In this document: positions 1-8,339 of the stretch, piece after piece | Position numbering within the stretch: the stretch's first letter is position 1 | Layout: each line of letters starts with the position of its first letter | NCBI RefSeq assembly: GCF_016775475.1 | Contig: NZ_JAEUXJ010000006.1 | Coordinates: 264,211-328,210 of the forward strand | Reading direction: 5' to 3' | DNA length: 64,000 nucleotides | Source of the DNA: Belnapia mucosa | Lineage (GTDB): Bacteria; Pseudomonadota; Alphaproteobacteria; Acetobacterales; Acetobacteraceae | Made by a program: the position numbers and the translations under genes | Notes under the pieces: generated by a model | The model's database searches: none | Told to the model about the DNA's origin: nothing | What the model saw: only the letters and a program-made list of their open reading frames with translations

Positions 1-1130
1 ATGGTGCCGGTGACATGCGCCTCGGCCGCCACGCCCTGCCAGGCGAGCCCGGCCGGCAGCAGCGCGCCGAACCGGGCGGACTCCGCCAGGGCCAGCCGCA
101 ATCGCAGGTCCAGCGCCTCGGTGCCGAGATCGGCGGTGCCGGTCGCATCCAGCCGACCGGCCGGCAGGGTCAGGCCGAGCCCGTGCAGCGCCAGCCGCCG
201 GTCGGCCGGGAGGTCGGCATCCAGCCGGAAGCCGAGCGGCACCGCGAGCGGCCTCAGATCGGCCGGCAGCAGCGGTGCTGCCCGCGCTTCGCCCTCCAGC
301 GTCGCACCGAAGGCACCATCCGGCGCGGCCCGTACGGTGCCCTTCGCCGCCAACGCCACCTCCGGCCCGAGCCCGGCCTGGAGGTCCAGCGCGGCGCCGG
401 AGGCCGGCCCGTCCAGGGTCAGGGCCAGCCGCAGCGGCGCATCGCCCCAGCCACCCTCGGGCGGCGGGATGAAGCCGGCGATCAGCCCGCCCGGTGCCTC
501 GTCGAGCTGGAACCGCGCCGAGAGCTTGTCCGCAGCTGGGGTCAGGGCGAGGTTGAGCGAGGCGGTCAGCTCCGCATCCAGCCGCCGCAGATCGAGCGAG
601 GCCAGCAGCGCGCCGGAGTTGAGCCGCGCCTGACCCTCCAGCGCCAGCACCGCCGCCTGGCCAAGCACGGGTTGCCCGAGTTCGATCCGCCCGATCGTCA
701 GCCGGTCGAGCGCCACCGCGACCGGCAATTGCGGCAGATGCGGGAGCACATTCTCGGAGGCGGGCGTGGGTTCGGCCGGCTGATCGCCGCCGGCCGGCAA
801 CCGGGACAGCGCCACCCGCGCCACCTCGATCCGCTCCACCCGGAGGGTGCGGGAGGCGAGGGCGAGGAGGTCGAGGTCGATCCGCCCATTCTCCAGCACG
901 ACCCATTCGCCTGCATCATCGGCATAGGCAATCCGGTCGAAGCCGAGATGGCCGGGCAGGGGCCCGCGCAGCCCCTCGATCCGCAGGCCGGGGACGAAGC
1001 CCATCGCCTGGCGCGCCAGGAATTCCCGCCCGCCCTCGGTATTCACCCAGGCCAACGCCCCAGCCAGGACCAGAACCGGCAGGAGGATCAGCAGCGCCAG
1101 GGCGCCCAGCAGCCATCGGAGCCAGCGCAT
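1..1130 (-). CDS. tamB: TamB, translocation and assembly module (5' part only)
   Basis: Inner-membrane-anchored, periplasm-spanning partner of TamA, helping to insert or deliver material to the outer membrane. The ATG at 1130 opens a frame that stays open for about 376 codons to the left edge, so the gene is cut by the window. The N-terminus (MRWLRWLLGALALLILLPVL) is a single hydrophobic anchor, followed by the typical opening of AsmA/TamB proteins: a short NTEGGREFLARQ segment and then repetitive beta-rich text with GLRIEGLRG, DRIAYAD and GRIDLDLLALA units, as expected for the beta-taco repeat. The start lies 3 bases after the tamA stop, so the two genes are translated from one message. Family members are usually over 1,000 residues, so most of the gene lies outside. 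The C-terminal DUF490 domain cannot be seen. Confidence 0.88.
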   Translation of the reverse strand, partial: MRWLRWLLGALALLILLPVLVLAGALAWVNTEGGREFLARQAMGFVPGLRIEGLRGPLPGHLGFDRIAYADDAGEWVVLENGRIDLDLLALASRTLRVERIEVARVALSRLPAGGDQPAEPTPASENVLPHLPQLPVAVALDRLTIGRIELGQPVLGQAAVLALEGQARLNSGALLASLDLRRLDAELTASLNLALTPAADKLSARFQLDEAPGGLIAGFIPPPEGGWGDAPLRLALTLDGPASGAALDLQAGLGPEVALAAKGTVRAAPDGAFGATLEGEARAAPLLPADLRPLAVPLGFRLDADLPADRRLALHGLGLTLPAGRLDATGTADLGTEALDLRLRLALAESARFGALLPAGLAWQGVAAEAHVTGT

Positions 1131-1133
1131 CGG

Positions 1134-2990
1134 CTAAAAGGCCTGCCCGATGCCGACATAGAGGCCGTAGCCGGAGGAATTCGGCTCCCGGATCACGGGC
1201 AGGGCGACATCCGCCCGGATCGGCCCGATGGGGGTGTAATAGCGGAGGCCGAGCCCTGCCCCGACCCGGAGGTTGGAGGTATCGGGCAGCGACCCGGTGC
1301 CGACCGTGCCGGCATCGACGAAGACCACTCCGCCGATATCGCCCCAGACCCGCTGCCGCCATTCCACACTGGCTTCGAGAAGGCTGGCGCCGCCCGAGGG
1401 CTTGTTGCGCTCATCCCGTGGCCCGATCGACTGGTAGTCGAAGCCCCGCACCGAGCCGCCGCCGCCGGCATAGAAGCGCATATGACGCGGCACGCTGCCC
1501 CGGCCCGACCCCATCAGGGAGCCGAGCGTGCCGCGGACGGCGAGGATGCTCCGCCGGTCGCCGAACACATCCCAATAGGTGCTGCCGGTGATCCGCACCG
1601 GCAGGAAGGGCTCACTCTCGCGGAGGCTGTAGGAGGGGGTGACAGTCCCATCCGCTCGCCAGCCCTTGGACGGGTCGAGAAGGCTGTCCGTCCCGTCATA
1701 GCGGGCGCCGAACAGGACGCCTACGATCTGGTAGGGGCTCAGCTTGCCGTCCGGTGGCCCGATCGAGCCGAATTCCGCCATGGGCCCGGCGCGGACCGTG
1801 AGTTGGTCGCTCAGCCGCCGCTCGAACAGGATGGAGGCGGCGAGGGCGTCCCGGTCATAGGCTTCCAGCCTTTCCCGCAGCGCGCCGATGGTGGCGACGA
1901 GGGTCAGGTCGCGGCCGAAGATGCCGGGGCTGCGATAGGTGGCGGCGGTGCGGTAGGTCATCTGGTCGACGCCGCCGCCGGTGCCGATCCGCGCCACCTC
2001 GCCCTCCAGCCGCAGCCGCTCGGCGCCGCCGAAAAGATTGCGGTGTTCCCAATAGACCCGGATCGAGGGGCCGTAATTGGTCTCATAGGCGGCGGTCGCG
2101 CCCACCGCATGCCGGGCCCGCTCGGCGACGGTGAAGGTGACGGGCAGCCGGCCTTCGGCATCCAGCCGCTCCGCCGCCCGCGCCCGCACCGAGCCGAAGG
2201 GGCCGAGCGCCATCAGCTCCTGCCGCTGTTTCTCCAGCCGCTCGGGGCTGTAGATGTCGCCGGTCATGTGCCCGGCTTGGCGGCGGAGGAAATCGGGATC
2301 GACCCGTACCGCGCCTTCCACCTGTGGCGGGGCGAAGGTTGCGACCGGCCCGGGGGCAAAGCGCCAGGCGATCTCCATGGTCTTGCTGCCATGATCGACC
2401 AGGGTCTCCCGCCCCGCCTGGCTCGCCAGGGGATGGCCGGCCGCCAGCAGCCGGTCGAGCATGGTCCGCTCGGCGGTCAGCACCGGCTCGGCCCGCGCCA
2501 CATCGCCTGGCGCGATGCCGATCGGGGTAGCCAGCACCTGGTTGATAGACGGCTGCTCGGCGGGGGTGGTGGCGCGGATGGAGATGCTGCCGATCCGATA
2601 GGGCGTGCCCGGCTCGGCCGTGATCCGCACCGGCACCGGCCGCTCGGGCGGGTTTTCCAATCGGATCGGCAGATCAGGATTGCCGAGCGGCAGGCCAGCC
2701 AGGGTGATCCGGGCGACGCCGCCCCAATAGCCCTCGGATTGCAGCGCCTGCTGCAGCCGCTCCCGGTCGCCCTCGGCGCGTCCCAGCACGCCGCCGGCAC
2801 TGGTCGGCGCCTGGTCCTGCAGCGCGACGAGCTGCGAGACGGCGCGGAGGGCGGCGTCGAGCCGGCTGTCGCCGGTCGGCGCGATCTCGACCCGATAGGG
2901 CAGGGTGGCCGGATCGCCATCCTGCGCCAGGGCGGGCGAGGCGGCGAGCAGGGCCAGGAGCAGGAGGATGGAGCGCAAGCGGGACAACAC
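1134..2990 (-). CDS. tamA: TamA, BamA/Omp85-family outer membrane protein
   Basis: Outer membrane beta-barrel protein that pairs with TamB. 618 residues. A signal peptide occupies residues 1-22 (hydrophobic ILLLLALLAASPALA, cleavage before QD). POTRA-type repeats follow to about residue 280, then a C-terminal barrel in which GGGGSVRGFDYQSIGPRD is the conserved Omp85 strand-loop motif; the chain ends in phenylalanine (YVGIGQAF), the usual outer-membrane C-terminal signal. The start is a GTG at 2990; an AGGAGG lies 14 bases upstream, rather far, so TTG 2987 is possible. Followed at 3 bases by tamB. The gene order tamA-tamB is standard in Proteobacteria and supports the naming over BamA, which would sit near bamA-lpxD genes. 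Confidence 0.92.
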   Translation of the reverse strand: MLSRLRSILLLLALLAASPALAQDGDPATLPYRVEIAPTGDSRLDAALRAVSQLVALQDQAPTSAGGVLGRAEGDRERLQQALQSEGYWGGVARITLAGLPLGNPDLPIRLENPPERPVPVRITAEPGTPYRIGSISIRATTPAEQPSINQVLATPIGIAPGDVARAEPVLTAERTMLDRLLAAGHPLASQAGRETLVDHGSKTMEIAWRFAPGPVATFAPPQVEGAVRVDPDFLRRQAGHMTGDIYSPERLEKQRQELMALGPFGSVRARAAERLDAEGRLPVTFTVAERARHAVGATAAYETNYGPSIRVYWEHRNLFGGAERLRLEGEVARIGTGGGVDQMTYRTAATYRSPGIFGRDLTLVATIGALRERLEAYDRDALAASILFERRLSDQLTVRAGPMAEFGSIGPPDGKLSPYQIVGVLFGARYDGTDSLLDPSKGWRADGTVTPSYSLRESEPFLPVRITGSTYWDVFGDRRSILAVRGTLGSLMGSGRGSVPRHMRFYAGGGGSVRGFDYQSIGPRDERNKPSGGASLLEASVEWRQRVWGDIGGVVFVDAGTVGTGSLPDTSNLRVGAGLGLRYYTPIGPIRADVALPVIREPNSSGYGLYVGIGQAF

Positions 2991-3054
2991 GGGGGCGAAA
3001 GCATCCTCCTATGCCAGGGTTCCCTCGGCAGATAGGGCGGATTAGGGTTCTTTC

Positions 3055-4209
3055 ATGGATCAAGCCCTCGCCGATACGCTCACCACCTGGCGCCGCCACC
3101 TGCATGCGCATCCCGGATTGACCCTGAACGAAGGGGAGACCGCCGCCTTCGTCGCCGCCCGGCTCAAGGAAATGGGGATCGAGGTCACTGAAGGTGTCGG
3201 CGGCCATGGCGTGGTCGGCACGATCCGCCGCGGGGCCGGGGGCTCCAACCGCTCGGTCGGGCTGCGCGGCGACATGGATGCACTGCCGATCCAGGAGCAG
3301 AACGAGTCGCTGCCCTATCGCTCCACCATCCCCGGCGTGATGCATGCCTGCGGGCATGACGGGCATACCACGGCGCTACTCGGTGCCGCCGCGCTGCTGA
3401 TGCAGGATCCGAACTGGACCGGCACCGTCCAGCTGGTCTTCCAGCCGGCCGAGGAGGGCGGCGGCGGTGCCCGGTCGATGATCGCCGACGGGCTGTTCCA
3501 GCGCTTCCCGATGGAGCGCATCTTCGGCTGGCACAACTGGCCGGGGCTGGAGGCCGGGACCGTGGCCGTGCATGAGGGGCCGGTCATGGCCGCCGGCGCC
3601 CGGTTCGAGATCGCCTTCACCGGCCATGCCGGCCATGCCGCCCTGCCACATCTGACGCGCGACCCGATGCTCGGCGCCGGCCACGCCATCGTCGCCCTGC
3701 AATCGATCGTCGCCCGCAATATCGACCCGATGCAGGCGGCGGTGGTCAGCGTCACCGTGGCCGAGGCCGGCGAGGCGCAGAACCAGGTCCCGAACCGCGC
3801 CGTGCTCAAGGGCACCGCCCGCTGGCTGCTGCCGGCGACCGGTGAGGCGATCGAGGCCGGCATCCGCCGCGTCGCTGCCGGCATCGCCGCCACCTTCGGG
3901 CTGGAGGCCGAGGTGCTGTTCCGCATCGGCGTCGAGCCGACCGTCAACCATCCGGCCGAGCGGGAACTGGCGGCCGCCGCTGCCGCGGCGGTGACCCCGC
4001 TGCGCCGTGACATGGCTCCGGCCATGACCGGGGAGGATTTCTCCTTCTTCCTGAAGGAAGTCCCCGGCGCCTTCGTCTGGATCGGCAATGGCCCGGGCGA
4101 GGGCGGCTGCGAGCTGCACAACCCCGCCTATGACTTCAACGACGCCATCCTGCCGGCGGCGAGCGGCTTCCTGGCCGAGGTGGCGAAGCGGGCCCTGGCC
4201 GGGGGCTGA
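3055..4209 (+). CDS. M20 family amidohydrolase (hippurate/N-acyl amino acid hydrolase type)
   Basis: Cytoplasmic metal-dependent amidase removing acyl groups from amino acids or related amides. 384 residues, the normal length of the M20D group. Metal-ligand motifs are intact: HACGHDGH near residues 99-106, EEGGGG near 138, HNWPG near 162, and the C-terminal TGEDFSFF near 324. The N-terminal WRRHLHAHPGL is the family's characteristic RxLHxxPE-like opening. It is transcribed away from tamA across a gap of about 65 bases. The exact substrate cannot be read from the sequence; hippurate, indole-acetyl amino acids and N-acetyl-diaminopimelate are all used by relatives. Confidence 0.88.
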   Translation: MDQALADTLTTWRRHLHAHPGLTLNEGETAAFVAARLKEMGIEVTEGVGGHGVVGTIRRGAGGSNRSVGLRGDMDALPIQEQNESLPYRSTIPGVMHACGHDGHTTALLGAAALLMQDPNWTGTVQLVFQPAEEGGGGARSMIADGLFQRFPMERIFGWHNWPGLEAGTVAVHEGPVMAAGARFEIAFTGHAGHAALPHLTRDPMLGAGHAIVALQSIVARNIDPMQAAVVSVTVAEAGEAQNQVPNRAVLKGTARWLLPATGEAIEAGIRRVAAGIAATFGLEAEVLFRIGVEPTVNHPAERELAAAAAAAVTPLRRDMAPAMTGEDFSFFLKEVPGAFVWIGNGPGEGGCELHNPAYDFNDAILPAASGFLAEVAKRALAGG

Positions 4210-4237
4210 CCATCCACCACATGGATGGCGGCCATCC
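4210..4237. repeat. Overlapping short inverted repeats after the M20 gene
   Basis: CCATCC at 4210-4215 can pair with GGATGG at 4223-4228, and GGATGGC at 4223-4229 can pair with GCCATCC at 4231-4237. The two hairpins exclude each other. No run of T follows, so a simple terminator is not certain. It sits directly behind the stop codon of the amidohydrolase. Confidence 0.3.
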
Positions 4238-4344
4238 GGACTCCGGCTTGGCCTTTCGCCATGGGCGGCACGATCTTCCTGGCCAAGCAAGGCCGGCCCA
4301 AGCGGTCAACCCATGGGGTCGGCCCCGGACCAGGAGATCGAATC

Positions 4345-4470
4345 ATGCGTGCCATCGCCCATGCCGCCACCGACCACGTCGGTGAGGCTGCCACTTACGC
4401 CGCCGCCGCGGCCTATTTCACCGGCTTCGTCCTTGCCATCGAGGTGGCGCTGAGCAAGCTGGTCTACTAG
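4345..4470 (+). CDS. Hypothetical 41-residue protein with one hydrophobic segment
   Basis: A short frame beginning at ATG 4345 with AGGAG at 4332-4336, eight bases upstream. The product is alanine-rich (GEAATYAAAAAYFTGFVLA) with one stretch that could span a membrane, and ends in SKLVY. A longer in-frame start at 4225 exists but has no ribosome binding site and gives an unlikely proline/glycine-rich extension. Its last 4 bases overlap the end of the convergent P1 peptidase gene. I do not recognise a family; the good ribosome binding site is the main support. Confidence 0.4.
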   Translation: MRAIAHAATDHVGEAATYAAAAAYFTGFVLAIEVALSKLVY

Positions 4471-5486
4471 GCGGCGACGGTCCCGTCCTCCCCGAGGTCG
4501 CACCAGCCCGGCCGATCGCCCACCGCCGTTGCGTGATAGACCCCACGCGCCACCGCCCGCGCCAGGGTCTCCGCCGCCAGATGGCCGAGCCGTGCGAGCA
4601 TGGCCGGGCCGCTGAGCGGAATCCGCCCGGTCGCCAGGGCGAAGACGCTGTCCCCATCGAAGGGGGTGTGGATCGGCCGGATCGACCGCGCCAGCCCGTC
4701 CTGCGCCATGATCGCCAGCCGTTGCAGCTCCCCCTTCGACAGCGCCGCATTCACCGCCACCACGGCGATGGTGGTATTGGCCATCGGGTTCAGCGCCGAG
4801 CCGAGCGGCAGCGGCATCTCCGGATCCGGCCGCCAGCCCGGCGAGGGGGCGCCGAGGCCGCCGAATTCCGTGCCCATCTCGTAAGGCCAAGCCCAGAAAT
4901 GCCGGCTGCCGGGCATGACCGTGCTGCCGAAGCTGTTCACCGCGACCAGCGCGCCGACCTGCACCCCATCCGCGGTCACGCAACTGGCGCTGCCGAGCCC
5001 GCCCTTCACCCGCCCGGCCCGGGCGCCGACCCCAGCCCCGGCATTGCCCAGCGCGAATTCCTCGCCCACTGAGGCCAGTGCCGTCCGGCCGAGCGCGGCA
5101 TAGGGCGGCGTCTCGCCCCAAGCCTTGTCGCCGCCATTCATCAGGTCGAACAGGATCGTCCCCGGCACCACCGGCACGGTCGCCCCGCCGAAGACGACGC
5201 CCCGCCCGCGTGACCCGAGCACCGCCACCACCGCCCCCGCCGCATCCAGCCCGTACATCGAACCGCCGGAGAGCACGATCGCATCGACGGTATTGCCGAG
5301 GCTCGCCGGATCCAGCGCGTCGATATTCAGCGTGCCGGGCGCCCCGCCCCGCACATCGGCGGCGGCGGCGCAGCGCTCGGCCGGGTAGATCACGGTGGTG
5401 CCGGTGCGAACCCGATGGTCCTCGGCATTGCCGACGAGGATGCCTTCGACATCGGTGATGAGGTTGCGCGGGCCGGGCTGGATCAT
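4467..5486 (-). CDS. P1/S58 family peptidase (DmpA/BapA-like aminopeptidase)
   Basis: N-terminal-nucleophile hydrolase of the L-aminopeptidase/D-esterase family, which cleaves N-terminal or beta-amino acid amides. 339 residues, as usual. The self-cleavage site is visible in NPMANTTIAVVAVNAALSK: cleavage would fall between Asn237 and Thr238, leaving Thr238 as the nucleophile of the small subunit. Upstream glycine-rich signatures GGSMYGLDAAGAV (74-86) and NAGAGVGARAG (148-158) build the oxyanion region. The gene is divergent from the GNAT gene (47-base gap). DmpA itself uses Ser; the Thr form occurs in other members. Substrate unknown. Confidence 0.88.
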   Translation of the reverse strand: MIQPGPRNLITDVEGILVGNAEDHRVRTGTTVIYPAERCAAAADVRGGAPGTLNIDALDPASLGNTVDAIVLSGGSMYGLDAAGAVVAVLGSRGRGVVFGGATVPVVPGTILFDLMNGGDKAWGETPPYAALGRTALASVGEEFALGNAGAGVGARAGRVKGGLGSASCVTADGVQVGALVAVNSFGSTVMPGSRHFWAWPYEMGTEFGGLGAPSPGWRPDPEMPLPLGSALNPMANTTIAVVAVNAALSKGELQRLAIMAQDGLARSIRPIHTPFDGDSVFALATGRIPLSGPAMLARLGHLAAETLARAVARGVYHATAVGDRPGWCDLGEDGTVAA

Positions 5487-5533
5487 GGCGGGAAGCCTCG
5501 CATGCCGCCCGGCTTCGCGCTATCCGCAGCGGC

Positions 5534-6013
5534 ATGCGCTGGCGCCCGATGACCAACGCGGACCTGCCCGCCGTCCTGGCCCTGGCCGCGGCGCTGCATC
5601 CGCATCACCCCGAATCCCCCGCCGTCTTCGCCGAACGCCTGGCCCTGGCGCCGGAGGGGTGCTGGGTGCTGGGCGAGGGTCGGGGCTATGCGGTCGCGCA
5701 TCCCTGGGCCGGCGCGCCGCCGCCGCCGCTCGACACGCTGCTCGGCGCCCTTCCGGCGTCGCCGGACGCGCTGCACCTGCACGACATCGCCCTCGAACCC
5801 GGGATGCAGGGGGCCGGCCATGCGGCGGCATTCGTCGCGGATTTGCTGCGCGATGCCGAAGGCCGAGGCCTCCGGCGGGCGACCCTGGTCGCGGTCGATG
5901 GGAAGGATGCCTATTGGGCCCGACAGGGCTTCCGGCCGCTGCCCGGGGCGGCCGGCCCGGCGCTCGCCAGCTACGGCCCCGATGCGGTGGCGATGGCCAG
6001 GCTTCTCGCCTGA
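5534..6013 (+). CDS. GNAT family N-acetyltransferase
   Basis: 159-residue single-domain acetyltransferase. The N-terminus MRWRPMTNADLPAVLALAA is a typical GNAT opening (strand, then RxxxxxDLxAI helix). Acetyl-CoA binding motif A is DIALEPGMQGAGHAAAFV (about 103-120), a variant of the QxxGxG/A signature, and the C-terminal strand pair AYWARQGFRPL is the usual last alpha-beta unit. The 3' end overlaps the convergent radical SAM gene by 43 bases. Substrate cannot be assigned. Confidence 0.82.
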   Translation: MRWRPMTNADLPAVLALAAALHPHHPESPAVFAERLALAPEGCWVLGEGRGYAVAHPWAGAPPPPLDTLLGALPASPDALHLHDIALEPGMQGAGHAAAFVADLLRDAEGRGLRRATLVAVDGKDAYWARQGFRPLPGAAGPALASYGPDAVAMARLLA

Positions 6014-7320
6014 GCCTCGGCGCGGGAGGCTGCGGCCGCGGCCTGGGTCGCCGCGGGATCGTCGAACAGGCAGGTCCGGCAGCCCTCGATCTGCTGCCAG
6101 TCGCGGTGGCGGAGCTGGCGGAACAGCCTCTCCCGCCGCGCATCGGCCAGGATCGTGTCCAGCGGCGCCGTCGCCAGGGAGCCGAGATTGCTGCGCTTGG
6201 CGAAGTCGTTGCAGCAGGTCAGCACCCGCCCATCCCAATCGACGATCAGGTCATAGGCGAGATCCTGGGTGCAGGCCCCCGTCACCGGCGAGAGATGCAG
6301 CGCCGTCACCGCCGGGTCGAGATTGGCGCGGTTGGTGAAGGACTGATGCTCCACCCCACCGCCACCGAGCCGCCGCCACCAGGCTTCGAGATCGGCGATC
6401 TCCGCCCGGTTCCGCTGGTGGACCGGCAGGGCGAGGATCGCCTTCGGCCCGGCCAGCGCCACCAGCCGCTCGACCCGGGGGATCACCTCGGCGAAGCGCA
6501 GCGGCGCCATCAGCGCCTCATAGGTCTCGGGGACCAGGGATTCGACATGCACCCCGATGGAATCCACCGCCTCGACCACCGGCGCCTGGCGGGGCACGAA
6601 GGCGGCGCCGGTGGTGCTGACCGTCACCGGGACCCCGGGCAGGAGGGCTTTCAGCCGGCGGATGCGCTCGGCCAGGCGGCGGTCGATCAGCGGGTCGCCG
6701 AACAGGCCGAAGCCGATGCCGCCGATCGGCAGGCCACAGGTGGCGAGCCCCTCGGCCAGCCGCTCGAAGATCGCCTCCGCCATCACCTCGCCCCGCGGCA
6801 CCGGGAGCCAGGGCTTGTTGGTCGGGCAATGCAGGCAGGAGGCGGTGCAGATGCCGCTATTGCCGACCATGACAAAGCGGATGCGATCCAGCGGCCAGAG
6901 ATTCAGCCGCCCATGCGTCCCCGACCAGTCCAGCGCCTGCCCCGGCACCGCCCGCTGCAATTTGGCCGCCCGTAAATAGAAGCTGCCGGCGCGGGTGGAG
7001 GCGGTCAGCCGCAGCGTCACCCGCTGCGGCGCTTCCAGCGTGAAGGCCATCATCAGGTGGTCGGCGGCCTCGGGCGTCTCCGCCGCGACCGGCCAGCTTA
7101 CGGTGGCGAGCACCTCGCCCTCCTGACCCAGGATCTCGGCCGTGACGCTCTGGCCCGGCGGCAGGTCGGGCGGCAGCATGAGCTGGATGCGCCCGGCCAT
7201 GGTGGCGGCCGGCAACGGGACGCTGCGGCTGTAGAAGCAGCCGGGGCCGTGCGGATCGGGCAGTGCCGGGCGGTGCCGCGGCGGCGGCGTTACCTGTTCG
7301 AAGAGGATGTCCTGAATCAT
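5971..7320 (-). CDS. Radical SAM/SPASM protein with an N-terminal accessory domain
   Basis: 449 residues. The radical SAM cluster motif CxxxCxxC is complete at Cys158, Cys162 and Cys165 (GICTASCLHCP). A GIGFGLFGDPL segment follows where a GGE-like motif is expected. C-terminal cysteines (CTQD, LTCCNDF, GCRTC) match a SPASM/twitch domain holding extra Fe-S clusters, and a TSTTGA stretch corresponds to the barrel's ribose strand. Residues 1-135 are not part of the core and read as a beta-rich domain. The start ATG overlaps the stop of the upstream alpha/beta hydrolase gene by 4 bases, so they are co-translated. No small precursor peptide gene is visible beside it, so peptide maturation is not shown; the reaction is unknown. 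Confidence 0.85.
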   Translation of the reverse strand: MIQDILFEQVTPPPRHRPALPDPHGPGCFYSRSVPLPAATMAGRIQLMLPPDLPPGQSVTAEILGQEGEVLATVSWPVAAETPEAADHLMMAFTLEAPQRVTLRLTASTRAGSFYLRAAKLQRAVPGQALDWSGTHGRLNLWPLDRIRFVMVGNSGICTASCLHCPTNKPWLPVPRGEVMAEAIFERLAEGLATCGLPIGGIGFGLFGDPLIDRRLAERIRRLKALLPGVPVTVSTTGAAFVPRQAPVVEAVDSIGVHVESLVPETYEALMAPLRFAEVIPRVERLVALAGPKAILALPVHQRNRAEIADLEAWWRRLGGGGVEHQSFTNRANLDPAVTALHLSPVTGACTQDLAYDLIVDWDGRVLTCCNDFAKRSNLGSLATAPLDTILADARRERLFRQLRHRDWQQIEGCRTCLFDDPAATQAAAAASRAEAQARSLAIATASGP

Positions 7321-8270
7321 GCCGATCCAAGTCTAGCACACAGCCAGGCGGCGGCGGTGGCAACGGATCGGTCCGCGGCGCCGACATGGCCAAGGGCACG
7401 CAGGAAGCCATGCACCGTGCCGGGAAAGAGCGCCGTCTCCAGCGGCACCCCGGACGCCTGCAGCCGCGCCGCCATGGCGTGGTTCTCATCCACCAGCACG
7501 TCGAGCTCGGCGATATGCATCAGGCAGGGCGGCAGGCCACGGAGATCGGCGCGGATCGGCGCCGCCACAGGGTTGAGCCGGTCGGAGGGGCGCGGTGCAT
7601 AGACGCTCCAGTAGAAGCGCATCCGCTCCTCGGTCAGGCCGTAGCTGGTGGCGAATTCGCGGTAGCTCGGCCGGTCGAAGCGGCAGTCATAGACCCCGTA
7701 ATTCAGCAGCAGCCCGCGCAACGGCACCGGTGCCCCGCCATCCCGCAGCGAGAGGGCGAGGCCGGTGGCGAGGTTGGCCCCGGCGGAGTCGCCCCCGACC
7801 ACGATCCGCCCCGGATCGAGCCCCCAGGCCGCACCTTCGGCGGCAATCCAGCGCAGCACCGCCTCGCATTCCTCGAGCGCCTGGGGGAAGACCGCCTCCG
7901 GGCTCAGCGCGTAATCCGGCCCGATCACCGCGCAGCCGGCCGCGACGGCATATTCGCGCATCAGCCGGTCATGGGTGTCGATGCTGTTCCAGACCCAGCC
8001 GCCGCCATGCAGATAGAGCAGCACCGGATGCGGCCCGGGTCCGGCAGGCAGGTGGACGCGGCACTGGATGCGCCGGCCGCGCACCGGCAGCCAGCGATCC
8101 TCGCTCACGGCCGGCGCCGGCCCGCCGGCGGAGAGCGGGACGTTCAGCGCCTCGGTCAGGGCGCGCGGCCGGTCAAAGGGCAATTCCAGGCAAATCGGCG
8201 GCAGGGCGGCGGCGCGCTGCTCCATCATTGCGTTGAAGGCTGCCATCTCCGGATCCAGCCGCGGGTCCAT
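7317..8270 (-). CDS. Alpha/beta hydrolase, hormone-sensitive lipase/acetylesterase type
   Basis: 317 residues. Oxyanion-hole motif HGGGW at about residue 81 and nucleophile elbow GGDSAGANLA near residue 156 define the bacterial HSL (family IV) esterases; the acid and histidine are in ELDVLVDE and GTVHGFL near the C-terminus. The start was set at ATG 8270 because a strong AGGAGAGGCAGG precedes it; the open frame extends further back only as a shadow of the gene on the other strand. It overlaps the radical SAM gene downstream by 4 bases. Likely cytoplasmic carboxylesterase; natural ester unknown. Confidence 0.87.
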   Translation of the reverse strand: MDPRLDPEMAAFNAMMEQRAAALPPICLELPFDRPRALTEALNVPLSAGGPAPAVSEDRWLPVRGRRIQCRVHLPAGPGPHPVLLYLHGGGWVWNSIDTHDRLMREYAVAAGCAVIGPDYALSPEAVFPQALEECEAVLRWIAAEGAAWGLDPGRIVVGGDSAGANLATGLALSLRDGGAPVPLRGLLLNYGVYDCRFDRPSYREFATSYGLTEERMRFYWSVYAPRPSDRLNPVAAPIRADLRGLPPCLMHIAELDVLVDENHAMAARLQASGVPLETALFPGTVHGFLRALGHVGAADRSVATAAAWLCARLGSA

Positions 8271-8339
8271 CCTGCCTCTCCTGTCCTGGGTGGCGCATGG
8301 TTGCCGCCCGGCCGGGCCCGGTCCATCCTGCGCCGCACC

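Noticed and set aside
15..3035. A 1,006-codon open frame on the plus strand
   Set aside because: It lies opposite tamA and tamB. Its product is rich in Arg, Gln and Gly without domains, a typical antisense shadow in GC-rich DNA; the minus-strand proteins show clear signal peptide and barrel motifs.
7263..8339. N-terminal extension of the Pat-like gene
   Set aside because: This part runs antisense to the alpha/beta hydrolase. Similarity to the family begins at ATG 8340.
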